Positions 9,800-18,909 of a DNA stretch of 64,000 bases are shown here, one piece after another. Each line of letters starts with the position of its first letter. Positions within the stretch are counted from its first letter, which is position 1. The position numbers and the translations under genes are program-made. The DNA is from Mactra quadrangularis (taxonomy: Eukaryota > Mollusca > Bivalvia > Venerida > Mactridae), in the NCBI GenBank assembly GCA_025267735.1, contig CM046309.1, forward strand, positions 56,550,319 through 56,614,318. Reading direction: 5' to 3'. The notes below the pieces were generated by a model. That model did not search any database. It worked only from the letters and a program-made list of their open reading frames with translations, and was not told the origin of the DNA.

Positions 9800-10311
9800 C
9801 ATTAGTTTTTTCGTGTATTTTTTTTTTCATCTCGAATCTTGTCAAAATATTCTGCTGCCCCTTTGCATTTGTGATGTCATAGTCACGTAGTTTTGCCACC
9901 GTGAACATGGTCATATGTAGATCGATGACCGGAGAAAAGGTCAAAATTGCTGAAAGGTTATTTTATGTTAACATTAATCTTTCTCGACCTTTGATGTAAT
10001 CATTTTGACCTCATACCCTTTAATTTTCAATCAGCGTTATACGTTGTAAAATAAGTGACCCCGAATCACTGTATTTTGTAGTTGATATAATTGAACCCAA
10101 ATTGAAAGACCCACGTAGGGACCTGTCAATATACTTCCGGCCCCTAGTATTGTATTACATAGGGGTTTTAAATATGTCCTATAAATGTTTGAAATTTTGA
10201 TACCAGCGTTTCTTGATGACCGTCACTTATGTTGTCTAGGCAACACGTGGCTAATAAACGTTTATATTGATGGAGTGCTGGGGTTTTACAGTCTATAATT
10301 TACTCTTCTTG
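9800..10311. other. Non-coding stretch with an X-box-like site
   Basis: GTTGTCTAGGCAAC (10231-10244) resembles the RFX X-box, a near-palindrome of GTTGYC and GGCAAC half-sites. It is directly followed by an E-box CACGTG. No gene is visible nearby. Confidence 0.3.
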
Positions 10312-10769
10312 CTCTTTGTTAGGGCTGTGGATCGTTGAGCAAGTTGCGATCCGATCCGAACCACGATTCATGTGTAGCGATTCACGATTCGAACCACGAA
10401 TCACTTGTTAATGGAGAAGCATACATAATTCATGTAACAATAAGAGTTAGTGAAGATTTACAAGTGTTTTATTGTATGGAAAACCACGTACTTCAAACAT
10501 GTCTATTACCAGACGCTTTATGGGCATTTTCAGTGATAACATTTTTGTTTAAATGTGTATCAATCGAATTTTGACACAAGATTCTTATATCCCAATAAGT
10601 TTACATTAGAAGTGCGACTCGTTTTCAGTTTTGATTAAGCTGAAAATTCAGTTTTTCCAAAAATAGATCGCGATCCGACGATTTCGGACGTGATATTTGT
10701 ACTCGATTTTCTGGTCGGGATAGCGAATATCCGAGTACTCGGATACTAGCCGCAGCCCCACTCTTTGTT
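10312..10769. mobile_element. hAT-like non-autonomous element with 9 bp duplication
   Basis: CTCTTTGTT flanks a ~440 bp element at 10312-10320 and 10761-10769. The ends are AGGGCTGTGG and, on the complement, TGGGGCTGCGG. Subterminal sequence is rich in CGATCCGA/CACGATTC words on the left and has the perfect 16 bp palindrome ATCCGAGTACTCGGAT on the right (10729-10744). GGGCTG ends and an 8-9 bp duplication suggest a hAT relative. The 79-codon open frame inside resembles no transposase. Confidence 0.7.
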
Positions 10770-10805
10770 CGTTTAATTTTGTTTATACATGTACTAATTT
10801 TTTAT

Positions 10806-10972
10806 CTCGATTGTGAAAAAAGTTCTTACAACATAGGTTGATCACTATAAGTCCACTTCCTGGTTTTCCAGTACTAAGCTAGTAGGATAAAATTTCATGT
10901 TCATGGAAAACTACGAGGTAGGTTCTAGATGGGATTCGAATCAATGCGGAGCTGGCTATCCAATTATAACCA
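10806..10972 (-). mobile_element. SINE-A copy, minus strand
   Basis: CTTCCTGGTTTTCCAGTACT and CTAGTAGGATAAAATTTC on the plus strand are the reverse of the family body. The head lies at the right end (GGAGCTGGCTATCCAATTAT). A decayed B box reads GGGATTCGAATC. Confidence 0.75.
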
Positions 10973-11164
10973 CTTTCTTTGTTCAGGCCGATTTACAACT
11001 CTGTTTTAGTTTGGTACGTGACCATCTAACGTGACCGCAAGCCGTAAATGAAACTTGTTCTTTTTTCAAATCCTCCATTTTTATCAAGGGAGGTAATTTC
11101 GGTAAGTTATTGTTCTAAAGTGCTAACATTCAAGTATCTTTTCTAATTTTCCTTTTTTCTTCTC

Positions 11165-11390
11165 TTTAGTGTTAAGTTTTAACCGGGGTCCATCCGCCGC
11201 TAAAAATGCATTACGTGCAGACCCCAGCTTGAACTAAACTTCAAACTTTTAGTTAAGTGTCTAGAGTAGCCAAATTGCCGGATTCGAAGAATTTCTTTCT
11301 TTGCTGGTCACCGGTAAGTTTCCAGTCATTGTTGCCCTCGCCATTTCACAACCGGGCTTGGGACCGGCTACGGCTGGTTTAACCTCTTCC
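11165..11390 (-). mobile_element. RetroB copy, minus strand
   Basis: On the minus strand it runs from CAGCCGTAGCCGGTCCCAAG through GGGGTCTGCACGTAATGC to GGACCCCGGTTAAAAC. It is the most complete copy and defines the order of blocks used to interpret the others. Non-coding. Confidence 0.7.
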
Positions 11391-13131
11391 GAAAACTTTC
11401 ATAACCATAATTTTATTGATTCTACGCATAATAATAAAAATATGGCCGATATCACGTGATTATAGTAAATTCGAGTTGTCTCCCTTTCATTGCTAGGTCA
11501 CAATGACCTGTTGTAAATCACGTGGTGAGGGAGCGACTAAAATACAATATTCTTTTTCGGTTAAAACATCTAACCACGAAATGTTTTCTATGTCAAGATT
11601 AAGTTTGTATCTATTTTTCCCACGCAGTTTGCGTTTTAGAAATTTATTAGAGGAAAAATAACCAAACCCTATATGGCGCAATAAATATAGAGGAATTTCT
11701 TTATTCAGTTAAATTTCTCAGTAATTTCTCAGATTTCATAATTGTGAAAAAATAATTTATGTGCGTGTAAAAAAGCTTACCAAAATGAATAACAAAATTA
11801 TTCAAGCGTGTAAGCTAACATTTGAATGCTTGCATGTCAGTTACGAATTTGTCCAGTCTTAAACAAGTTTTGACGTTTTATAAAATAACGACTGACTTCA
11901 AATTTTGAAAGCTAGTAGCTCACGAGTACAGTGCGTATTTAAAGTTAAATGACTTTTGAGACATCAAGGAACCCGAAGCCTTAGAGAAATTCAAATCTTG
12001 TCGGACAAAGCTTAAATTGAAAAAGTAGTTGGTAATTTTAAGAAATTGGTTTCCGGTAGAAAGTTAAATTGGAGATGGTCAGTTCATGAATCGTATGATT
12101 GTGCATCAGAAATCTGGGGTTATTAATCACGTCACAGAACCCTGTGATTGTGACTGCGTCCATGTCTTCTAAACGCTTTCAAAGAATTAATGAAATGGTA
12201 AAAATTTAGACATAATTTTGATAAATACGTTCGAAGATGTTGGAGACTTTCTTTCATCGTCGCTGGAATTCGATTTAGAAATCCAAATAAAAATTATCAC
12301 ACACATTCGATAATTATCAGTACTCAATTACAAGCGTCTGGATGACTTTTGTAACAAATCTTAATCACCAGGCGCTCTTTGATAATAGAGCGTGGAAAAT
12401 GTATCGATCTCATCTGCTGTAAGCGAATTTTGAATTCTTTGCAAATTTTGCGAATTTTCCTATCGGCGTGAAGTCTTTGACCAATGAGCAACATAATTCA
12501 CACAATGTGGTTCCTTTGAAGTGCCGGCAACAATTGATACGACTGTGTTAATTTTAACATACATGTGAAAATAAGCATTAATCTCAATTCTGATGTTTTT
12601 ACACCATATTTCTACAGCGCAGAAATTAATTTATTATATGCAGATAAAATATATATACTATATATCACACACGTGTTAAGTAATATTTCGCAACGCTTTT
12701 ATTGGTCGGCGGCGACTTTATGATGTTATATGCCGACATGAAGGTATTACAACGTGGAATGACAGCTTTATTTTCTAGCACTTCTTTGATGGTCTGCCAA
12801 TTGTTCTCGCCTATAAAACGACTTCTGTGATACAAACGGGTATGCTACATGGTCCGAATTGATTTATTTTTGCTTCTGTCTGACAGAGACATAATCGAGG
12901 TGAAAGAACAGTCTGCGAGAAAAATAACATTTTTGTGTAATGTGCAAAAATAAGAAAAAGGTGATGAAATTCATCGACTGTTTGTCAATTATAGTCAAAA
13001 TCAACCATACTGGGCACAATTTGTACAAAAAGTCAAAATATTGCACAATATCAAAGACTCGGTATTCGTGTATATATAGGTTCCTTGAATTTTCAAAGTA
13101 TAGGAAGAAATGCTTATTTGCTGCCTGTATA
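11391..13131. other. AT-rich DNA, no clear feature
   Basis: No gene recognised. The opposing open frames at 12864-13215 (110 and 91 codons) overlap on both strands and match no family. 12100-12560 is less repetitive than the rest and could be a conserved non-coding stretch, but only alignment can tell. Confidence 0.5.
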
Positions 13132-13210
13132 CATTCTCGTACCCAGAGTCTAGTAGGATTCTCGATACTAGTTAGATCGAGAATCGTGATAACCACGGGG
13201 TACGAGAATG
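13132..13210. mobile_element. HP1 palindromic micro-element, copy a
   Basis: A 79 bp near-palindrome: CATTCTCGTACCCAGAG at the left, and GGGGTACGAGAATG at the right. The arms are of two types: CTAGTAGGATTCTCGATACT on the left and GAATCGTGATAACCACGG on the right. The flanks CCTGTATA and CCTGAATC match in 6 of 8 bases, suggesting a decayed target-site duplication. Confidence 0.75.
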
Positions 13211-13307
13211 CCTGAATCTAACAATATTCAAGACTCCAGCTAGAACTTTAACTTCAAAGTTGAAAATTTTCCAGAGTGACATTTCATTAGAAGAAAAATT
13301 CTTCATC

Positions 13308-13442
13308 AGCTATTCTTCGTTAAGGTTACAGACAGTGTTGTCCTCACCATTTTTCAACTGGGCTTGGGACCGGCTTAGGCTGGTTTACCCGGGGTCTGCG
13401 CATAATGCGTCCGTAAAAAGCGTACAGATCCCCGGTAAAAAA
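13308..13442 (+). mobile_element. RetroB copy with inverted 5' part
   Basis: 13308-13383 carries the family 5' block on the minus strand (GGGCTTGGGACCGGCTTAGG). 13384-13442 carries the 3' block on the plus strand (GGGGTCTGCGCATAATGCG ... CCCCGGT) followed by an A-run. An inverted 5' piece joined to a forward 3' end is the pattern left by twin priming during LINE-driven insertion. Confidence 0.6.
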
Positions 13443-13814
13443 AACCTTTAACCCCAACAACAAAACACTGTAAATCTATTATTTCTTATCAGCAACTATG
13501 TCCAGTCGGTGGTCAGTGGTCAGTGCCAGTCTCGTATAGATATATCGATAAATATCGCGATAATCGTATAATCGTATCACAATCAGTATAGTATTGTTGT
13601 TGTGGTTGTTGTTGTTTTGGCATTTGTTATTGACACTGGAGTTATCTGGCTGTATGATATAATATCATTATTTTCTTGTTATATAATAACGCTATTCTTT
13701 TTTACCGAAAAAAGTACGCAATGGATCGTACACCTGGACTTGTAAACCATAGGTGTTATTAACCTGACCACTGTGGTATGACCGAAGCTAGGAACTAGGT
13801 TAGCAGTTAACTTA
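13443..13814. other. Non-coding, short (GTT)n run
   Basis: A GTT-rich simple repeat lies at about 13592-13617. TATCGATAAATATCGCGATA near 13543 is a small AT-rich palindromic patch. Nothing else. Confidence 0.5.
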
Positions 13815-14200
13815 GGTTAGTTTCGAGCAACACATTGTTAAGGTTATATATCACGGTGGTCAGTCAACTTACAGTTACTGGAAAGATTAAATTTCTGTTT
13901 AGCTGTTAATCGGTTATTAGGCGCAAATTTTCGCCAGTGACTGACAACTGCCCTACATGATTTAGAATCAGTGGTAGGAGAGCATTCTCGAACCCAGAGT
14001 CTAGTAGGATTCTCAATACTAGCTAGTATTGAGAATCCTACTAGACTCTGGGTACGAGAATGTAGGAGAGAGAATTGTTATAGAAATTATTTTATAACAA
14101 AACTCCACGAAAGTACACGTATGACGTGTCCGGGAATCGAACCTACGACCACTCGATCAGTAGACTTGTGCGCTAATGACTGAGCTAGCCGAGCGGCTTC
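13815..14200 (-). mobile_element. SINE-C copy interrupted by HP1
   Basis: On the minus strand the head GGCTAGCTCAGTCATTAGCG and B-box GGTTCGATTCC lie at 14110-14200. The body ATGTAGGGCAGTTGTCAGTC lies at 13933-13960, and the tail runs to about 13820. A palindromic element (13983-14062) sits between head and body. Other copies are at 44692 (-), 47420 (+) and 53915 (-). Confidence 0.75.
13983..14062. mobile_element. HP1 palindromic micro-element, copy b, perfect 8 bp duplication
   Basis: This 80 bp palindrome is nearly perfect: CATTCTCGAACCCAGAGTCT ... AGACTCTGGGTACGAGAATG around the centre ACTAGCTAGT. TAGGAGAG occurs at 13975-13982 and 14063-14070, an exact 8 bp direct repeat. The host is a SINE-C, so the insertion is younger than the SINE. 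Confidence 0.85.
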
Positions 14201-14934
14201 ATAATGATACTATTTATTATGTTTTTAATTAAATGCACAATGCTTGTTTTTAACTATGAAAATATTTTGATATTCTTGAAAGGTTAATAAATATTATCAG
14301 GCGATAGATCTAGATTTTTAATTATTTATTCAACTTTAAAGACACGTTCATTTATCAATTTATACTTTATTTTCATTATTCTCGATTTAAAAATCATTGT
14401 TTACTTATTAGCCATTGATTATAATAATTGTTTATTTTTCATCGCTTCTATGTAATGTTTATTTTTGTTGTTCTTGATTTCTAAATAATCAATAAATCTA
14501 TTCTTATATATTTTCTGATCGTATATGATAATTATTTATCAGTTTATCGCGAAATCTCATCTTGTCACGTTATCAGCGTGATTTCACGATATTTTGACAA
14601 CATCGTTACCAGCGCAACAATAATAGTTATGTTATCGAAATAACATCATGTCAAAAATTGTTGATATTTGTGGGGAAGAGTAGGAGCAAGTTCTCACCGT
14701 TTGTCAATACCCGTCAAACTTCATCATTATTCGTGTCTATATTACCAAGTTTTAAAATCAGATAAAAAATGATAAAAACTTTTCTAATATTTCGATGAAA
14801 GTTGACAAATATTTAAAAAAAATATCTATATATACATTATAGTTTATTTCATAAAAAATAAAAGCCTTAAAGGCATTGGAAAGGAATTACTAAATCATTT
14901 TTCGCGCAGCATCTAAAAAGGGTTTCACTAGAGA
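14201..14934. other. AT-rich DNA, no feature seen
   Basis: No gene or repeat that I can support. T-rich and TTATTTAT-type words dominate. Confidence 0.55.
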
Positions 14935-14945
14935 GTGCCACTTAG

Positions 14946-15165
14946 TTGGTCCTTTATTCATGCCTGTTCCAAACTGGTCCCCTTTTCATGCCTGTTCAAA
15001 GCTGGTCCCTTGTTCATGCCGATTACAAGCTTGACCCTTATTTATGCCCACTACAAGATTGTCATTTTTTATGTCTATTCCAAGCTGGGCCCTTATTCGT
15101 GGCTGTTCCTAGCTGGTCCCTTTCAAACCTGTTTTAAGTTGGTCCGCTTTGTCGTGTCAGTATTA
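14946..15165. repeat. Minisatellite, 28 bp x 8
   Basis: The word (C/T)TGGTCC or a close variant recurs at 14946, 14974, 15002, 15031, ~15059, 15085, 15113 and 15139. Each is followed by TTATTCATGCCTGTTCCAA-like sequence. The unit is not a multiple of three, so the two open frames covering it (98 and 63 codons) are not one conserved repeat protein. Confidence 0.85.
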
Positions 15166-15239
15166 AGTTGCAGTTTTGTGCCTCAAATCCCCTTTCAACA
15201 AATCTACTCAGAGTTTTCCAAGCCATCCTAAAGATCCAA

Positions 15240-15860
15240 GATCAGTTCATATAAGCCCATCTTAATGTAGATTACGGAAAATGCCAAATACCATGGTTTT
15301 CCGAAATTTAATTATTCCAGCTAATTACCCATGATCCTCTTGTGTAATAACAATTAGCATTTATCAAGTTAATTAACCGAAGTAATAAAGACAAATATTT
15401 ATCAATATTTGACATTAATACCAAATTAAACATAATGTGATTAACCTCACCAATTAACTATCTTAGAATATCATGGCAGTTTCATCGCTTTGATTTCTAC
15501 GTAGATTAACCCAAAGAAATGAAATTAATTAGCTTCCGTATTGACAAGACGTCGAACACGTGCGCCACGCGGTTTTACACACACCGGAAACCGATGCACG
15601 CGATCTCGTGAAAGAAAACGCTGAGTGGTTTTCTTGTTAATTTCATGAAATAGACGTTGTTTTACCAAAGCTAATAAATTTATGAGAATTGACAGGAGTA
15701 ATTAATTAGCTAACATTGAGTTGACGTCTGCTTTCAGCAAATGGTATTTCAAAGACGTGTAATCACATTTCGGAACACCTTGGCGTTTTCCATTTTTCCT
15801 CAGTAGACATGCACTTGCTTGAAATAACCGTCCAGTTGTTATAATCGCTTTGCCTGAAAA
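15240..15860. other. Unique stretch rich in TAAT words; possible conserved element
   Basis: No dispersed repeats. TAATTA-type homeodomain words occur at ~15312, 15319, 15371, 15527 and 15700. An E-box (CACGTG) lies near 15556. Such composition is common in developmental enhancers, but I cannot show conservation. No exon is recognised. Confidence 0.3.
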
Positions 15861-16133
15861 GAAATGTTGCATCCTGCAGTTTTTTTTATAAATATATCTA
15901 AATTTATAACTAATATAACAAAAATAGGGGACTCTTTTAGGTCGGCAGCATGTAGCCTACATGGTTGCGGTTGCGAGAATGGTTTCGGTAAAAAATTAAT
16001 TGAAATACCCATTGTCGGTGATTTGGTTCGAACCCGGGGTCTCTCAATCAGTAAATGGTCACAGTAATTTCAAATAAAAATATTCTATCACTAGGCCACG
16101 AAAGTAAATATCTAGGCGTAAACTAAATCTTCA
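15861..16133. other. Non-coding with an isolated B-box-like word
   Basis: TTGGTTCGAACCCGGGGTCT near 16023 looks like a tRNA B box, possibly a SINE remnant. No A box is found at the right distance. Confidence 0.35.
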
Positions 16134-16411
16134 TACAGTAAAGTTCCACTTTAAGAACCGTCAAAATTGATGGTCTTAATAGCGAAATGGTCTTAATATA
16201 GGGACCTTTTCTTCTCAAATTGAATATTTTTGACCTAGCAATCGTCAAAAATCGAATGAACTTTTGATAACAAGGACATTCTTATAAGCGAAATGATTTT
16301 AATATAGGGACATTTTCTTCCCAATTTGACCATTGGGGACTTAAAAATCGTCACAAGTTTATGATTTTAACAAAATAACCAAGGTGGTCTTTATAGCGGA
16401 ACTTTACTGTA
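16134..16411. mobile_element. MITE-P copy 1 (TA-flanked, internally duplicated)
   Basis: The ends CAGTAAAGTTCCACTTTA and complement CAGTAAAGTTCCGCTATAAA are inverted repeats, with TA on both sides (16134-16135, 16410-16411). The inner block AGCGAAATG(G/A)T(C/T)TTAATATAGGGAC occurs twice (~16190 and ~16288), so this copy is longer than its relatives. The family is also at 18752, 19368, 24290, 48655, 50628 and 55459. The TA target and CAGTAAA ends resemble pogo/Tc1 relatives; inference. Confidence 0.75.
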
Positions 16412-16867
16412 TTTTAGAAAATCGGTAAATCAAAAACCTATTAAATACATATATTTTAATAAAGGAAGAAACATGATGTTTTAATGTAAAGTAGTTATAA
16501 TGAACCTAACCTAAATACCTAAAAGCGAAATATTTACTAATCAAATATATGTTTAACAAGGTGATTTATTATATTACATACTTTTAATAATGATCAATTT
16601 GATCAGGTTATTGGGCGGTCGAGCAAAAATTTAACTACAAAAAACACGAAAGAAGTTGCTCACGTTCAGGAAGTATTGAAATAGTTAGTACATGTATTTT
16701 AGTAGTTGAGGCGAGGGGGGGGGGGGCGAAATTTTCAAGCATAACAGTTTTAATACTTTGATAAATTACAAGAACTTGTATACGTATCCATTCGAGTATA
16801 AGCCATGTTCATTGTTTCTTGATGATTTTTAGCCATGTACAACGTATCTTAATACAAGCCAACAATG
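16412..16867. other. AT-rich DNA with a poly-G run
   Basis: About 13 G lie near 16714-16726. Otherwise no feature. Confidence 0.5.
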
Positions 16868-17010
16868 TGTATGTTCTGTTCTGTTCTGTTTTCTTCAGTT
16901 CGGTTCGGTTCTGTTCAGTTCCGTCCTGTCCTGTTTATTCTGTTCTGCTCTGTTCCGTCAGTTTTGTTCTGTTCTGTTCGTTCAGTTCTGTTTTGCTCAG
17001 CTCAGCTTTG
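16868..17010. repeat. Pentanucleotide (TTCTG)n-type microsatellite
   Basis: Runs of GTTCTGTTCTGTTCTG with decayed TTCGG, TTCAG and TTCCG units. It underlies the longest open frame of the window (16819-17334, 171 codons). That product is a Ser/Phe/Val/Cys-rich repeat translation followed by sequence with no recognisable domain, so I do not call a gene. The same unit recurs at ~18130 and 53583. Confidence 0.85.
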
Positions 17011-17292
17011 CAGCTTTTCTGTAATGCTCTATTATGCCACAATGATATTTTCAGCGTTGGCAATTTCATCAAAGGTTTCCATTCATTACAAAATAATGAA
17101 GATATAAACACACTAATATTTCGCCATCAACATTTTATTAGTATTAATTGTTTGAAACTTATTTGGGACTTTGAAGAAGGGGCTAGGGGCTTCTGGTCAG
17201 GAGACAAGTGTGTGAAGAAATTGCAGAGTTTATTTAAAACTGACCTTGTTGTCGTCTGTTTACCTTCTGGTCACTTTATTGGAACAAAAATG

Positions 17293-17482
17293 TTTATTTA
17301 TTCAATTAAGGGCCAATTAAGGATCATACGATAAAACTATTGGGTAACTTAAGAAAAAGGGGCTGCAATGTCATAATATAATCATATCATTTATTTGTTT
17401 ATTCAATTAAGGATAATATGATGATGATTATTGGGTAACTAAAGAAAAAGGGGCTGTTAAGGGGCTGAAATGTCATAATGTA
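17293..17482. repeat. Tandem duplication, ~95 bp x 2
   Basis: TTATTCAATTAAGG ... ATTGGGTAACT ... AAGAAAAAGGGGCTG ... AATGTCATAAT occurs twice (ATTGGGTAAC at 17339 and 17429). Confidence 0.75.
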
Positions 17483-17918
17483 TTTTTGTTCTACAAAGGC
17501 GCCAATCTCTCTGGGAATCAGACCTAATTAGCTTCAACCAGTTGCCAGCCCCTAAGGGCTCGGAGATTTTGTTTATGTACCTTGTTAAACAAGTAATATT
17601 GTTGTCCCCTATTCGTCCCTTAGGGGTCATACATCGTGTGAGAAAATCACAAGGTCCATTCTATGTAAACGTAGTCATGATTACGTCCAACTTGATTTGA
17701 TTATCGTTATATCTTAACCTAATTAATGATTATCTTTGGTCACTGTGTGTTTCTTGAAGAACTATTTATATAACAAATAAAAATCTCACTTAGAATTTGT
17801 TAGGGGGCAATAAGTTGTTTATAGATTCCATGTTTGACCAATTTAAAGTGATCATTTATAGATTTCAATTTGAATATGAACATTTCTCTTTGAACTCTGA
17901 ATACTTCCTGATTTAGGT
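17483..17918. other. Non-coding DNA, no feature seen
   Basis: Two GCCCCTAAGGGCTC / CCCTTAGGGGTC palindromic words (~17548 and ~17620) are the only structure noted. Confidence 0.45.
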
Positions 17919-17991
17919 CATTCTCGTACCCAGGGGCTATCAAGATTCGCGATATTTTCGAGAATCTTGATAGCCCCTGGGTACGAGAATG
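17919..17991. mobile_element. HP1 palindromic micro-element, copy c
   Basis: A 73 bp near-perfect palindrome with both arms of one type: CATTCTCGTACCCAGGGGCT and AGCCCCTGGGTACGAGAATG, joined by ATCAAGATTCGCGATATTTT. The flanks GATTTAGGT (17910-17918) and GATTTAGAC (17992-18000) agree in 7 of 9 bases. Confidence 0.85.
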
Positions 17992-18127
17992 GATTTAGAC
18001 CTTTTTTCCTGAATTGAGCCTTTAAATTTACTAGTCCATGGCTTTTCCTTTAAATAATAATGATAATTGTACGGTCATATTGTATTCGTAATTGATTTGT
18101 TCATATGTATTTACAATTTATATATGA

Positions 18128-18150
18128 CATGTTCTGTTCTATTCTGTTCA
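18128..18150. repeat. Short (TTCTG)n run
   Basis: ACATGTTCTGTTCTATTCTG: four pentamer units, the same unit as at 16868. Confidence 0.6.
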
Positions 18151-18168
18151 AGACACCCAATGTACTTT

Positions 18169-18218
18169 CATATCCAAAAGGTTATCAGGATTCTCGATAA
18201 CCTCTGTGTACAAGAATG
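18169..18218. mobile_element. HP1-related palindrome, copy g (decayed)
   Basis: AAAAGGTTATCAGGATTCTC followed by GATAACCTCTGTGTACAAGA, ending in GAATG. The right end still resembles HP1; the left end is decayed. No duplication is visible. Confidence 0.5.
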
Positions 18219-18300
18219 ATAGCCCTGAAAAAACAACTAAATGTACTTGAACACTATATTCACCCAATGCTTCAAATTGTATGAAAGAAACGAGAGAAAA

Positions 18301-18397
18301 AACTTAGCTGCCAACTGAAGAAAACGCCATAGCTATGAACAGAAGAGGCAACTTGGCTGCCAACAAAAGACAGCAACTCTGCTACAAACAATGGAAT
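18301..18397. repeat. Minisatellite, ~24 bp x 4
   Basis: AACTTAGCTGCCAACTGAAG, AACGCCATAGCTATGAACAG, AACTTGGCTGCCAACAAAAG and AACTCTGCTACAAACAATGG follow at 24-25 bp spacing. Confidence 0.65.
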
Positions 18398-18524
18398 TTC
18401 CTCCTGAAAAGTCACAAAATTACCGTGACCTTAGGATAATGATAATATGAATGATAAATGTTAATATAATTATAGATTTTATATGATATCTTGATAGTTA
18501 TCATAATTGTATCAATATCATCCC

Positions 18525-18715
18525 CACCACTAACTCTCCTGGAACTCTGACTGACTCAATGACGTAGCTTGGCACTATCTCTCCTCGTAGACTCTGAAAT
18601 TAGTAATACAGCTTGGCACTATCTCTAATAAAACTCTCAATTTAGGGACTAAGCTTGGCGTTAATTCTCCCAGAAATCAGAAAACAATGGCATAGATTGG
18701 CATAACCTAGTACTA
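18525..18715. repeat. Minisatellite, ~43 bp x 4
   Basis: AGCTTGGC(A/G)(C/T)TA-type words lie at 18566, 18610, 18652 and (decayed) 18694, alternating with CTCTCCTGGAACTCTGA-like segments. Confidence 0.7.
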
Positions 18716-18751
18716 ATGTACCCAAAACTGAAAATCAAACCAAAAGTAAGA

Positions 18752-18909
18752 ACAAAGTTCCACTATTGGGATTATTAAAATTGATTGTCTTAGTGACGCA
18801 TGGCCTTAATATAGGGACCCTTTGCTCCTCAAATTAAGCATTTTGGCCTTAAAAATCGCACAGTTTTTGCAATAACAAAATGTGGTTTTTATAGCGGAAC
18901 TTTATTGTA
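18752..18909. mobile_element. MITE-P copy 2
   Basis: CAAAGTTCCACTATTGGGAT at the left and complement CAATAAAGTTCCGCTATAAA at the right. The inner GGCCTTAATATAGGGACCCT and TCCTCAAATTAAGCATTTTG are shared with 16134-16411. A single block, ~156 bp. Confidence 0.75.

Noticed and set aside
12864..13215. Opposing frames of 110 and 91 codons
   Set aside because: They mirror each other on both strands and match nothing; the right part runs into an HP1 palindrome.
16819..17334. Longest open frame, 171 codons, plus strand
   Set aside because: Its first third is translated (TTCTG)n microsatellite and the rest has no recognisable domain. An alternative frame over the same repeat is also open.
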